Shown here: piece after piece, positions 1 to 8,145 of the stretch
How the letters are laid out: every line of letters begins with the position of its first letter
Position numbering within the stretch: position 1 is the stretch's first letter
Assembly (NCBI RefSeq): GCF_020515695.1
Contig: NZ_JAIWJA010000001.1
Span: forward strand, 372,001-436,000
Direction of reading: 5' to 3'
DNA length: 64,000 nt
DNA from: Pseudomonas sp. MWU16-30317
Lineage (GTDB): Bacteria > Pseudomonadota > Gammaproteobacteria > Pseudomonadales > Pseudomonadaceae
Translations under genes and position numbers: made by a program
The notes under the pieces: model-generated
Databases searched by the model: none
Seen by the model: the letters and a program-made list of their open reading frames with translations, nothing else
What the model was told of the DNA's origin: nothing

Positions 1-1
1 G

Positions 2-1116
2 AAGATCGCCATCTATGCCGGCTACGGCTGCGAGGGTGCCCACGACGACCTGGTCGAGTTGGCCAGTCGCCTCAAGGCGCCTATCGCCCACACGTCGCGG
101 GCCAAGGATTTCGTCGAGTACGACAATCCTTACAACATGGGCATGACCGGTGTGTTCGGGGTCGAGTCGGGCTATCACGCCCTGATGAACTGCGACACCT
201 TGCTGTTGCTGGGGGCTGACTTTGCCTGGCAGCAGTTCTACCCGGCCAAGGCCACGGTGATTCAGGTCGACCGCAAGGGTGCTCACCTGGGCCGTCGTCA
301 TCCGATCGATCTGGGTGTAGTCGGCGATATCACCGCGACCCTGCAAGCGCTGCTGCCGCTGATCCCGGAGCGCAGCGAGCACGATTATCTGGAAGAGTGC
401 CTGAAGGTCCGGCAGAAGACCCTCAAGACCCTGGCTCACGATCAGCGCCACACCGACGGCGAGCTGATCCACCGCAGTACCTGACGCATCTGCTCGACAA
501 GCATGCCAGCGCCGATGCGCTGTTCACCGCGGACGGCGGCTCGCCGATGGTCTGGCTGCTGCGCCATATCAACGTCAACGGCCAGCGCCGCACCCTCACC
601 AGCCTGCGCCACGGCACCATGGCCAACGCCATGCCCCAGGCTCTGGGCTTGCAGAAGGCCTACCCGCAGCGCCAGGTCATCTCGCTGTCGGGCGATGGCG
701 GGCTGGCGATGCTGCTGGGTGATCTGCTCACCGCAGTGCAGGAAAAGCTGCCGATCAAGGTGGTGGTCTACAACAACGCCTCGCTGAACTTCGTGCAGAT
801 CGAGCAGAAGGTCGAGGGCCTCCTGGACAATTACACCGAGTTGCTCAATCCGGACTTCTCGCAGTTGGCTCAGGTCATCGGCTTCCATGGTCAGCAGGTC
901 ACCCAAGGCGCTGAGCTGGAGCAAGCGGTAGCGGCATTCCTGGCCTATCCGGGGCCGGCGCTGCTGGACGTGAAGGTCAACCCTGAAGAGTTGGTGATGC
1001 CGCCCAAGGTGGAGTTCTCGCAGGTGTCCAACATGGCCCTGTATTCGGCCAAGGCGGTGCTGAGCGGGCGGGGCAGCGATGTGGCGCACCTGCTGGTGGA
1101 TAATTTCGTCAAATAG
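2..1116 (+). pseudogene. poxB: PoxB-like thiamine-pyrophosphate enzyme, 5' truncated by window edge and frameshifted
   Basis: This is the C-terminal two thirds of a ThDP-dependent enzyme of the pyruvate oxidase/quinone-dependent pyruvate dehydrogenase (PoxB) type, which decarboxylates pyruvate to acetate at the membrane. The middle domain reads from position 2 in one frame and stops at a TGA at 482-484. The C-terminal ThDP domain continues in the next frame from about 474 to 1116. It carries the ThDP motif GDGG...YNN, and the tail (EELVMPP, then SGRGSDV) matches the PoxB pattern. Restoring one C in the CCACCGC stretch near 473-475 would join the halves as ELIHPQYLTHLL, so a single-base deletion or a sequencing error explains the break. 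No functional restart is evident. Family call is firm; whether the gene is really dead is not. Confidence 0.82.
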
Positions 1117-1199
1117 GGCGCTATCGACCCGTTGATCTGCTGCGCTCGCGCGAAGCGGGCGCAGTGGTTGCGGATGCTGCCAATTAAGACCAGACTAAC

Positions 1200-1212
1200 C
1201 GGACTTAGTCCG
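1200..1212. promoter_or_regulatory. 13-bp palindrome before the toxin-antitoxin operon
   Basis: CGGACTTAGTCCG is a perfect inverted repeat (six-base arms around a central T) that ends just before the strong GGAGG ribosome site of the antitoxin gene. A GACT element just upstream at 1193-1196 may be a further half-site. Type II antitoxins with a Phd/YefM fold commonly repress their own operon by binding such palindromes, so this is the likely autoregulatory operator. No promoter hexamers can be assigned with confidence. Confidence 0.5.
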
Positions 1213-1223
1213 TTGGAGGTTTT

Positions 1224-1469
1224 ATGCATACCGTCAATATTCACGAGGCGAAAACTCACTTGTCGCGGCTTATCGATCTTGCAAGCAAAGGCGAGTCGTT
1301 CATCATCGCCAAGGCCGGCAAGCCGCTGGTCAAAGTTATGGCATTGGGGGCTCCAGAGGCTGGCGAGACCAGACGCATTGGCTTCATGGCAGGGCAAATC
1401 CAGGTGCCGGATGACTTCGATCGTATGGGCGCCGATGAAATCGAAGCCCTATTCGGTGGCGAGGCGTGA
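1224..1469 (+). CDS. Phd/YefM-type antitoxin
   Basis: An 81-residue protein starting MHTVNIHEAKTHLSRL, the signature N-terminus of Phd/YefM (VapB-like) antitoxins: a DNA-binding fold in about residues 1-50 followed by an acidic tail (MGADEIEALF) expected to thread into the toxin. The ATG has an excellent GGAGG site seven bases upstream. It overlaps the next gene by four bases (GTGA), so the pair is translationally coupled. The expected roles are neutralising the PIN ribonuclease downstream and repressing the operon through the palindrome at 1200-1212. Confidence 0.9.
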   Translation: MHTVNIHEAKTHLSRLIDLASKGESFIIAKAGKPLVKVMALGAPEAGETRRIGFMAGQIQVPDDFDRMGADEIEALFGGEA

Positions 1470-1852
1470 AACTGCTGCTTGATACGCACTTGTTGCTGTG
1501 GGTAGCGGCGGATTCGCCGGCTCTTTCCGCGCTGGCGCGCGAGTTGATTGACGATCCGCGCAATGAGCTGTTTTTCAGTGCCGCCAGTCTTTGGGAGATC
1601 GCCATCAAGAAGGGCTTGGGGCGGGCTGATTTCCAAGTCGATGCCCGTGTGCTGCGCCGTTGCCTGTTGGACAACGGCTACAGCGAACTGCCGATCGCCA
1701 GCGAGCACGCCGTGGGCGTAGAGGGCATGCCCGCCATTCACAAAGATCCTTTCGACCGAATTCTGGTATCTCAAGCGACCGTCGAGGGCATTACGCTGTT
1801 GACCTCCGATGGCCTGGTTGCCCAATATCCCGGCCCCGTGCGCCGGGTCTAG
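1466..1852 (+). CDS. PIN-domain toxin (VapC family)
   Basis: A 128-residue PIN-domain ribonuclease. The acidic metal-binding residues typical of the fold are visible: Asp in LLLDTHLLLW near the N-terminus, Glu in SLWEIAIKK, and Asp residues in HKDPFDRILV and LTSDG near the C-terminus. Family members cut RNA (tRNA, rRNA or mRNA) when released from the antitoxin. Translation starts at GTG, overlapping the antitoxin stop. All catalytic-type residues are present, so the toxin looks functional. The target RNA cannot be predicted from sequence. Confidence 0.9.
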   Translation: MKLLLDTHLLLWVAADSPALSALARELIDDPRNELFFSAASLWEIAIKKGLGRADFQVDARVLRRCLLDNGYSELPIASEHAVGVEGMPAIHKDPFDRILVSQATVEGITLLTSDGLVAQYPGPVRRV

Positions 1853-1927
1853 ATCATCCAGCCAGCTGAACTATTAAGGGCGATCCCGGGTCGGCATTAG
1901 ATCAATATCCCGACCCGGAGCCCCGCG

Positions 1928-2617
1928 ATGAAGCCTTACGTTATCTGTCACATGATGTCCTCTCTGGACGGCCACGCCTTGACCGACGGTTGGGACCGGC
2001 CGTTCAAGAAGGCCGCAGGCGAGCTGTACGAGAAACTCGCCGAGGGCTTTGCCTTCGATGCGTGGATCTGCGGGCGGGTGACCATGGAGGAGATCGCGCA
2101 CGGCGAGGGCTATCCGACTGGGCTGGCCAAGGCGCCGATCCCGCGCACCGCATGGTTTGCCAAGCGCGATGCGGACAAGTATGCGATCTCCATCGACCCC
2201 CACGGCAAGGTTGCCTGGAAGAGCAACGAGGCGCTGGGCTCCCATGTGGTCGAAGTGCTGACCGAAGCGGTGTCCGATGACTACCTGGCGTATCTGCAGT
2301 CCATCGAAGTGTCGTATTTCTTCGCCGGCAAGACTGACATCGACCTGCATCAGGTGGTCGAAACACTCGGTCGCGAGCTGGGCACGGAGCGATTGATCGT
2401 CGAGGGCGGTCCGGCGGTCAGTGGCTCGTTCGTCAATGCCGGGCTGGTAGATGAGGTCAGCGTGGTGATCCTGCCGCTGATCGATGGCCGTGGCGAACAC
2501 CCGGCTTCGTTCGAGATCAAGCAGCAGGACTGGCGCGATGCGCATTATCTGACCTTGACCAGCGCCGAGGTGCAGGAAGGCGGTGGTGTGTGGCTGCGCT
2601 ACCGGCGCCTGGCGTGA
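1928..2617 (+). CDS. RibD C-terminal/dihydrofolate-reductase-like oxidoreductase
   Basis: A 229-residue single-domain protein of the RibD C-terminal (pyrimidine reductase) superfamily, which shares the DHFR fold and normally binds NADPH. The N-terminal MSSLDGH and the ICGRVTMEE segment line the nucleotide site, and LIVEGGPAVSGSFVNAGLVDEV is the conserved C-terminal glycine-rich strand-loop. The deaminase domain of true RibD is absent, so it is more likely a stand-alone reductase of unknown substrate than a riboflavin enzyme. A GGAG site precedes the ATG. It stands alone, convergent with the TauE-like gene. Confidence 0.82.
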   Translation: MKPYVICHMMSSLDGHALTDGWDRPFKKAAGELYEKLAEGFAFDAWICGRVTMEEIAHGEGYPTGLAKAPIPRTAWFAKRDADKYAISIDPHGKVAWKSNEALGSHVVEVLTEAVSDDYLAYLQSIEVSYFFAGKTDIDLHQVVETLGRELGTERLIVEGGPAVSGSFVNAGLVDEVSVVILPLIDGRGEHPASFEIKQQDWRDAHYLTLTSAEVQEGGGVWLRYRRLA

Positions 2618-2629
2618 TGCCGGCCCGTA

Positions 2630-3394
2630 TCAGCCACTGAAATAGCGGTACAGCAAGGTCACTCCGCTGGCCAGCACCAGCCAGGTCACCAAGCGCACGA
2701 AGGCTTCGCGGGACATGCGCAAGGTCAGGCGGCGGCCCAGCCACAAGCCGCCGGCCATGGCCGGCAGCAGGCAGACGGCGAGGGCCAGCAGGCGCAAGTC
2801 GGCATACACGCCGGCAACGATGAACAGGGTCAGGCGCACCAGGGTGCTGCAGCTGATCAGCGCGCTCTGGGTCGCCCGTACTTGCTGTTTGTCTTCCAGA
2901 CGCGCACTGAGATAAATGGCGTAGAGAAACCCACCGCTGCCGAACAGGGCACCGAACAAACCGCCCACCGTACCCAGGGGGATCGACCACAACGCCGACA
3001 GCCGCGCCGGCTTGACCTTCACCGCCAGCATGTAAATGGCATAGGCCACCAGAAACAAGCCCATCAGCAGCAGCAGCCGATCCGATTGCAGCTTGAGCAG
3101 AAACACCACGCCCAAGGTGCAGCCCACCGCCATGCAGGGCAATAGTCGCAGCAACTCCCGGCCGACCACGGCTTGACGCGAGGGCAGCAGATTGCCGAAA
3201 GCGGCGATGAAATCCAGCAGCACCAGCAGCGGTATCACCTGCGAGAGCGGCATCAGCCTGACCAGAATCGGCCCGGCCACCAGCGCGGTGCCGAAACCGG
3301 CGATACCGAAGACGATATAGGCGATCGCAATGGCGACCAGCATCAGGCCCCAGTTCAGCGGCGTGAAGGGCAGGGCGTGGAAGACGTCGAGCAT
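2630..3394 (-). CDS. TauE/SafE (TSUP) family membrane permease
   Basis: A 254-residue integral membrane protein with about eight hydrophobic segments and the two glycine-rich repeats typical of the TSUP family (IVFGIAGFGTALVAGP near the N-terminus and GGLFGALFGSGGFLYA in the middle). Members export sulfite, sulfoacetate or other organic anions across the inner membrane. The start MLDVFHALPF is preferred over a longer arginine-rich extension. Nothing nearby fixes the substrate. A second, unrelated TSUP protein lies at 19003-19794. Confidence 0.85.
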   Translation of the reverse strand: MLDVFHALPFTPLNWGLMLVAIAIAYIVFGIAGFGTALVAGPILVRLMPLSQVIPLLVLLDFIAAFGNLLPSRQAVVGRELLRLLPCMAVGCTLGVVFLLKLQSDRLLLLMGLFLVAYAIYMLAVKVKPARLSALWSIPLGTVGGLFGALFGSGGFLYAIYLSARLEDKQQVRATQSALISCSTLVRLTLFIVAGVYADLRLLALAVCLLPAMAGGLWLGRRLTLRMSREAFVRLVTWLVLASGVTLLYRYFSG

Positions 3395-3520
3395 GGCGGG
3401 GCAGTCCGTTGTCGAGATTGATTGTCTGGGGCGCGCGGCTCTTCTTGAGCAACGATGGCCGAGACTTTACCTTGGCCGGCGCGCCAGCGAAACTGCCGGG
3501 GCCGTTATTGGAGACGCAGC

Positions 3521-5515
3521 ATGCATCGACTCACCGACCATTCCAGTTTGCCGATCATGGGCTACCCCAGCACCCTCAGCGCTCGGCCCGGCGAGCGCCT
3601 GGGGTTTCATCTGTCCTGCGTCACGCAAGTGCTCGACACCCAGGTAGTGCGCCTGGATCGACTGGAGCAACCGGCGCTGCGCTGGCCGTTGCAAGGCATG
3701 GGGCAAGCGCCTGGCGTGCAGGGTTTCGAGCTAGGGTCATGGATCGAGGTGCCGGTTGCCGAGGCGAGCGGGTGGATGACGTTCGATCTGCTGCTGACGG
3801 CCAATCAGGGCGAGCGGGTGGTGCTGTCCACAGCTGATTTCGAATGCCGCTATCTGCCACAGGTTGGGGTGAGCCTGATCAGCGGCGCTGAGCGCGCCTT
3901 CGCGGCGGTGGCCTTGCCCAGGGATATCTGGCTGACGATGCGTTTCGAATGGAACGAGCAGGTTCGACGGATCTGCATCACCGAGGGGGCGCGAGTGCTC
4001 TGCGATCAGCAGTGCTCAGGGGCCCGTGGGGGCATCGACGGCATCAATATCGCCACCGACTGGGCGCAGCGCTCACCGACGCTGAATGCCCGCGTGGCCA
4101 CGATCACTGCGGCCGGAATCGACGGCGTCTCCGTCTGGTCGTTGCCGATCCAGCCCGTCGATCGCGTCGCCGATCAGCACGGCCATCGCGCTGCGCTGAT
4201 CATCCATGGCGCGCCCACCTGGGCCGCGCGAGGGCCGGCATGGACCGGTGATTACCATGACCCGCGCGGTGCGCCTGAGCAGTACGCGGCGGTGCATCTG
4301 CACGAGGATGATCGACCGGCATTCGACTGGCCCGAGAGCCTGTCTCTGAGGATTCCTGCCCAGACGCCGTCCGGCGTGTACGCGCTGCGTGTCCGAAGCG
4401 CCCCGGGGCAGGCGGACATTGCCTTTGTAGTGCTACCCGCGCAGCCCGCCCGAGGATTGCTGTTCGTGCTGCCGACCTTGACCTATCAGGCCTATGCCAA
4501 CGAGGCGCTGCCCGAAGCCCTCTACCCGTGGCAGCTCGAAGACCCCGGCCATCGGGCTGCGCAGCAGAATCGCTGGCTGAGCCTCTACGACAGCCATCAG
4601 GACGGCTCCGGCGTGTCCCTCGCGACCTGGCCATGCCCCTGGACCACGGTTCGCGAGGACTACCAGTACCCCTTGTGCGGCGGCCCCCACGGCTTGCCTG
4701 TCGACTTGCACATGCTGCGCTTTTTCGCCGACAACGGCGTGGCCGTAGAGGTGATCAGCGACCATGACCTGCACCGCGATCCAAACCTGCTCGACGGCTG
4801 CACCGGGGTCATCACCGGCAGCCATCCGGAGTACTGGACCACGCCAATGCTCGGTGCCTTGCAGGCTTACATCGACGGCGCCGGCAACCTCGCCTACCTG
4901 GGCGGCAACGGTTTCTACTGGGTGGCGGCGCTGGACGAGCAGGGCACGCTGGAGGTGCGCCGCGGCCAGCGCGGGGTACGCACCTGGGAGAGCGCGCCGG
5001 GCGAAAATCATCTGTCGATCACCGGCGAACCGGGCGGCCTGTGGCGCTGGCGCGGGCGCCCCGAGCACCGTCTGCTGGGCGTTGGCACGGCGGCCATGGG
5101 GTTCACTCGGGCGCAGCCCTATGCACGAACGCCGGCCAGTTACGAGCCTGCCTGGGCCTGGGTGTTCGAGGGCGTCACGGGTGAGCGCATCGACGCTGCG
5201 GGAATCCTGTTGGGCGGTGCGGCCGGTTATGAAATAGACCGTACCAGTCGCCACTGGGGGACCCCGGCAAACACCGTAGTGCTGGCCTGTGCCGAGTCTT
5301 TCGACGACAGCTATGAATTGGACACCGGCGAGCAGGAGCCTCACGAAGGACCGCGCCGCCGTGCTGACCTGTGCATCCGCCGCACCGAGGCGGGTGGGTT
5401 GGTGTTCGCGGTAGGGTCGGTGTGCTGGGGTGCGGCGCTGCCCGCGTGGGGTGAGGCGAATTCGGTGGGGCAGGTGACGCTGAATGTGTTGCGGGCGTTT
5501 CAGGTTCGTCCGTGA
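3521..5515 (+). CDS. N,N-dimethylformamidase large-subunit-like protein
   Basis: A 664-residue protein. The N-terminal half looks like a beta-sandwich/LamG-type region, and the C-terminal half (from about residue 310) matches the N,N-dimethylformamidase beta-subunit domain: ITGSHPEYW, GGNGFYWVA, RTWESAPGE and the terminal SVCWGAALP block. That enzyme hydrolyses formamides using an iron held by Tyr and Glu. Tyr and Glu residues in these blocks are plausible ligands, but I could not align them to the known site. The start at 3521 follows a GGAG site, and a longer reading upstream is arginine-rich and unlikely. No small-subunit gene is adjacent, unlike the characterised enzyme. The substrate is unknown. 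Confidence 0.72.
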   Translation: MHRLTDHSSLPIMGYPSTLSARPGERLGFHLSCVTQVLDTQVVRLDRLEQPALRWPLQGMGQAPGVQGFELGSWIEVPVAEASGWMTFDLLLTANQGERVVLSTADFECRYLPQVGVSLISGAERAFAAVALPRDIWLTMRFEWNEQVRRICITEGARVLCDQQCSGARGGIDGINIATDWAQRSPTLNARVATITAAGIDGVSVWSLPIQPVDRVADQHGHRAALIIHGAPTWAARGPAWTGDYHDPRGAPEQYAAVHLHEDDRPAFDWPESLSLRIPAQTPSGVYALRVRSAPGQADIAFVVLPAQPARGLLFVLPTLTYQAYANEALPEALYPWQLEDPGHRAAQQNRWLSLYDSHQDGSGVSLATWPCPWTTVREDYQYPLCGGPHGLPVDLHMLRFFADNGVAVEVISDHDLHRDPNLLDGCTGVITGSHPEYWTTPMLGALQAYIDGAGNLAYLGGNGFYWVAALDEQGTLEVRRGQRGVRTWESAPGENHLSITGEPGGLWRWRGRPEHRLLGVGTAAMGFTRAQPYARTPASYEPAWAWVFEGVTGERIDAAGILLGGAAGYEIDRTSRHWGTPANTVVLACAESFDDSYELDTGEQEPHEGPRRRADLCIRRTEAGGLVFAVGSVCWGAALPAWGEANSVGQVTLNVLRAFQVRP

Positions 5516-5578
5516 AATGCGAAGGGGTCTTAGCTTATGGAAGGGGGGGCGGCACACGATCTACAGTGAAGCCACTGA

Positions 5579-5654
5579 CGCTTTCGCGGGCAAGCCCTGC
5601 TCCCACAGGATTGACAGTCGCATACGGTGGGAGCAAGGCTTGCCCGCGAAAGCG
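5579..5654. repeat. REP-type inverted repeat pair
   Basis: Two 28-base arms (5579-5606 and 5627-5654) are inverted copies with one mismatch. They contain TTCGCGGGCAAGCC and GCTCCCAC, the typical Pseudomonas REP unit. The element sits between the convergent ends of the formamidase-like gene and the rhodanese gene, where such hairpins can act as bidirectional 3' mRNA stabilisers or terminators. Confidence 0.85.
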
Positions 5655-5694
5655 CCAGCCGTATCGACGCCAATGCCGCAGCGCCCCCCGAATA

Positions 5695-7278
5695 TCAGAT
5701 CACCTTGAAGCCGTGGGTGCCATCGCGACCCAGTTGCGCGACCAGACCGAACTCCCAGTCCAGATAGGCTTGCATGGCCTCAGGCGGTGCCTCGGTACCT
5801 TCATAAGGGCGGCGATAGCGATCGGTACGCGCGGCGGCGAGGCGCTGGTCACCGCCCTCCAGCGGCAGGTTGGCGGCTTTCCAGCTGGCGGTGCCGCCTT
5901 CGAGGAGGAACACCGGCTGACCGGTCAGCGCCTCTACCTCGGCCACGGCGAAGCGCGCCAGACGGCTTGTGCCGCAGGTCAGCACATAGCGCTCGGCGTC
6001 CGGCACGTTGTAGAGCACGTCCTGCAATTGCGAGCGCAGTGCCCACCAGGCGCCGGGGATGTGCTGCTTGACGTAGTTGGCGCTGGTAGTGAAGTCCAGC
6101 ACGGCCACGCTGCCCTCGGCCTGCCATTGCTGCAGCGTCTGGGCACTGATGGTCTCGAAGTTGCTCACTTCGGGGTCGTTGGGCCGCCGCTCGCCGCTGG
6201 CGGTGAAGTCGCTGTGCTGGGCGTCGTCGATGACCGAAACGTCCCAGCCCATCTGCGCCAGCCACGAGGCTGACATGTTGGCACGCACGCCATCGTCGTC
6301 CACCAACACGATCCGCGCGCCGCGCACGCTGGCGAAGTGATCGGTCTCCTGGACCAACTGGCCGCCGGGCGTCGAGCGCGCCGACGGTAGGTGCGAGAGG
6401 GCGAATTCTTCAGGCGTGCGCACGTCGAACAGGTAGGTGGTGCGGGTGGCGTCGGCCTGCCATTGCTGCCACTGCGCCAGGGTCGTGCGTTGCACGCTGG
6501 CGCGGTCGGCCACTTCACGCGCAGCGCTCGCGGCCTGGGCCCGGGTGGCTTCGTCGACTTCGGCGAAGCGGCGCGCCTGGCCATGCTCCAGCGTCTGCCC
6601 GGCCAGCAGCCAGCCGATGGTACCGTTGCGCAAGGCGGCAATCGGGTTTGGCAGGCCGGCGTTGATCAGCGACTGAGTGCCGATCAGGCTGCGGGTGCGG
6701 CCGGCGCAGTTGACGATGATGCGGGTCTTAGGATCGGGCGCCAGTTCGCGGGCACGCAGTACCAGTTCGGCGCCGGGCACGCTGATGCCGCTGGGGATGC
6801 TCATGGTCTGGTATTCATCGAAGCGACGCGCATCGAGGATCACCACATCGGCGTTCTGGTCGAGCAGCGCGCGTACTTCTTCGGCAGGCAGCGAGGGCGT
6901 GTCGCGCTCGTGTTCGACCAGCTCGCCAAAGGCCTTGCTGGGCACGTTGACGTCGATGAACAGCTCGCCGCCAGCGTCGCGCCAGCCCTGCAAACCGTTT
7001 TCCAGCAGGCGCACATCGCTGTAGCCGAGGGCTTCGAGGCGGTGCACGGCCAATTCGGCCAGGCCTTCACCATCGTCATAGACGGTGATGGCGGTGTCAC
7101 GCCGCGGTATCCGGTCGAACACTTCGAGTTCCAGCTTCGACAGCGGGACATTCACCGCGAACAGTGGGTGGCCCTTGGCGTAGGGATCTTCTTCACGGAC
7201 ATCGACCAATGCCACTTCAGTGCGGGCCAGCAGGGCCCGGCGTATGTCGGCAAAGGATCGGGTGGCAGTCAGGCTCAT
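5695..7278 (-). CDS. Four-domain rhodanese-related sulfurtransferase
   Basis: A 527-residue protein made of four tandem rhodanese domains (about residues 1-115, 120-235, 260-370 and 385-500). Domain 2 has an active-site loop with Cys (NCAGRTRS) and domain 4 has CGTSRL. Domains 1 (YDDGEG) and 3 (VDDDGV) have Asp where the persulfide-forming Cys belongs and are probably structural. Such proteins move sulfane sulfur between donors and thiols. The gene overlaps the dioxygenase gene upstream by four bases (ATGA), so the two are co-translated. A similar pairing is known to me from P. aeruginosa (PA2602/PA2603 region), which suggests handling of the sulfur released from mercaptopropionate or cysteine oxidation. 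Confidence 0.88.
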   Translation of the reverse strand: MSLTATRSFADIRRALLARTEVALVDVREEDPYAKGHPLFAVNVPLSKLELEVFDRIPRRDTAITVYDDGEGLAELAVHRLEALGYSDVRLLENGLQGWRDAGGELFIDVNVPSKAFGELVEHERDTPSLPAEEVRALLDQNADVVILDARRFDEYQTMSIPSGISVPGAELVLRARELAPDPKTRIIVNCAGRTRSLIGTQSLINAGLPNPIAALRNGTIGWLLAGQTLEHGQARRFAEVDEATRAQAASAAREVADRASVQRTTLAQWQQWQADATRTTYLFDVRTPEEFALSHLPSARSTPGGQLVQETDHFASVRGARIVLVDDDGVRANMSASWLAQMGWDVSVIDDAQHSDFTASGERRPNDPEVSNFETISAQTLQQWQAEGSVAVLDFTTSANYVKQHIPGAWWALRSQLQDVLYNVPDAERYVLTCGTSRLARFAVAEVEALTGQPVFLLEGGTASWKAANLPLEGGDQRLAAARTDRYRRPYEGTEAPPEAMQAYLDWEFGLVAQLGRDGTHGFKVI

Positions 7279-7913
7279 CGTGTAGCGTGCTCCGGTGTCG
7301 AGGAGGTAGGGGCGGCAAGGTCCTTGGACAGGTCCCAGATATTGGGCAAGACGGTGTTGCTGTAGCCGGAAATAAACAGTTTTTCGCTGCCGTCAGGCTG
7401 ATAGACGGCGCGGCGTACGGCGCCAATATTGGCGCCGTACACGTGGATGCTGACCGAGACCTGGTCGGCGAAGGCATTGGTGACCTGGTGAATATCGTTG
7501 CTGTCGGGTGCCAGGTGCTCCACATCCCCCGGTTGCAGATGGACCGCCGGGCCTTCGATATGCAACCGCCCATCAGCGGCGCGGGCATAGCCCTGGGAGT
7601 ATTCACCGCCGCGCAGCATGCCGATCAGGCCCCACACGCGGTGATCGTGGATGGGTGTGGTCTGGCCTGGACCCCAGACGAAACTGACCACTGAAAAGCG
7701 TTGGCGCGAATCGGCGTGCAGGAGGAACTGCTGGTAGCGCTGCGGATCCGGCACGGCAAAGGCGTCGGGCAGCCAGTCGTCTACGCTGACCAGACGGCCC
7801 AGCAATTCGCCGCCTTGTTGCAGCAACTGCTCCTGGCTGGGATTGCGGTCAATGAGTTCGGCCAGGGCACCAATAAAGGTGCGAAGGCGCTCGGGGTTCG
7901 AATTATCGGTCAT
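7275..7913 (-). CDS. Cysteine dioxygenase-family thiol dioxygenase (probably 3-mercaptopropionate dioxygenase)
   Basis: A 212-residue cupin enzyme with the three-histidine iron site: two in TPIHDHRVWG and a third in NDIHQV. It adds O2 to a thiol to give a sulfinate. The segment where mammalian-type enzymes carry the Cys of the Cys-Tyr cross-link reads MLRGGEY, with Gly, as in bacterial 3-mercaptopropionate dioxygenases, so that substrate is favoured over cysteine. The family is certain and the substrate is inferred. It is first in a two-gene operon with the rhodanese and faces away from the aldolase-like gene across a shared, AT-rich promoter region. Confidence 0.85.
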   Translation of the reverse strand: MTDNSNPERLRTFIGALAELIDRNPSQEQLLQQGGELLGRLVSVDDWLPDAFAVPDPQRYQQFLLHADSRQRFSVVSFVWGPGQTTPIHDHRVWGLIGMLRGGEYSQGYARAADGRLHIEGPAVHLQPGDVEHLAPDSNDIHQVTNAFADQVSVSIHVYGANIGAVRRAVYQPDGSEKLFISGYSNTVLPNIWDLSKDLAAPTSSTPEHATR

Positions 7914-7987
7914 GGTGGTTTTCCATCCAGCAGGTTCACGGTGTCGCGGCTGGTACGAATATAAGCATAAAGAGGTTTTTTAATATG

Positions 7988-8006
7988 CTAATTTTTAATG
8001 ATTAGC
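7988..8006. promoter_or_regulatory. Inverted repeat in the divergent promoter region
   Basis: GCTAAT (7988-7993) and ATTAGC (8001-8006) form a perfect inverted repeat with a seven-base spacer, in an AT-rich stretch (7955-8015) between the divergently transcribed thiol dioxygenase and aldolase-like genes. The spacing is compatible with a LysR-type or other dimeric regulator. No regulator gene is adjacent, so the binding protein is unknown. Confidence 0.4.
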
Positions 8007-8145
8007 TTAGACCGAAAAGTGCTTTTCCTTCAATGCCCCGTAGCTTTAGGCTGCGTTCCATGCTTGGCCATCGATGCCTGACCAGCGATGCATGGCCACC
8101 CTCACAGCGCCTTGAAAGCAGATAGCCTCGAATACGGAGATACCC

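Noticed and set aside
4433..5557. A 374-codon minus-strand frame opposite the formamidase-like gene
   Set aside because: Composition and lack of any motif indicate an antisense shadow of the plus-strand gene, whose conserved blocks are clear.
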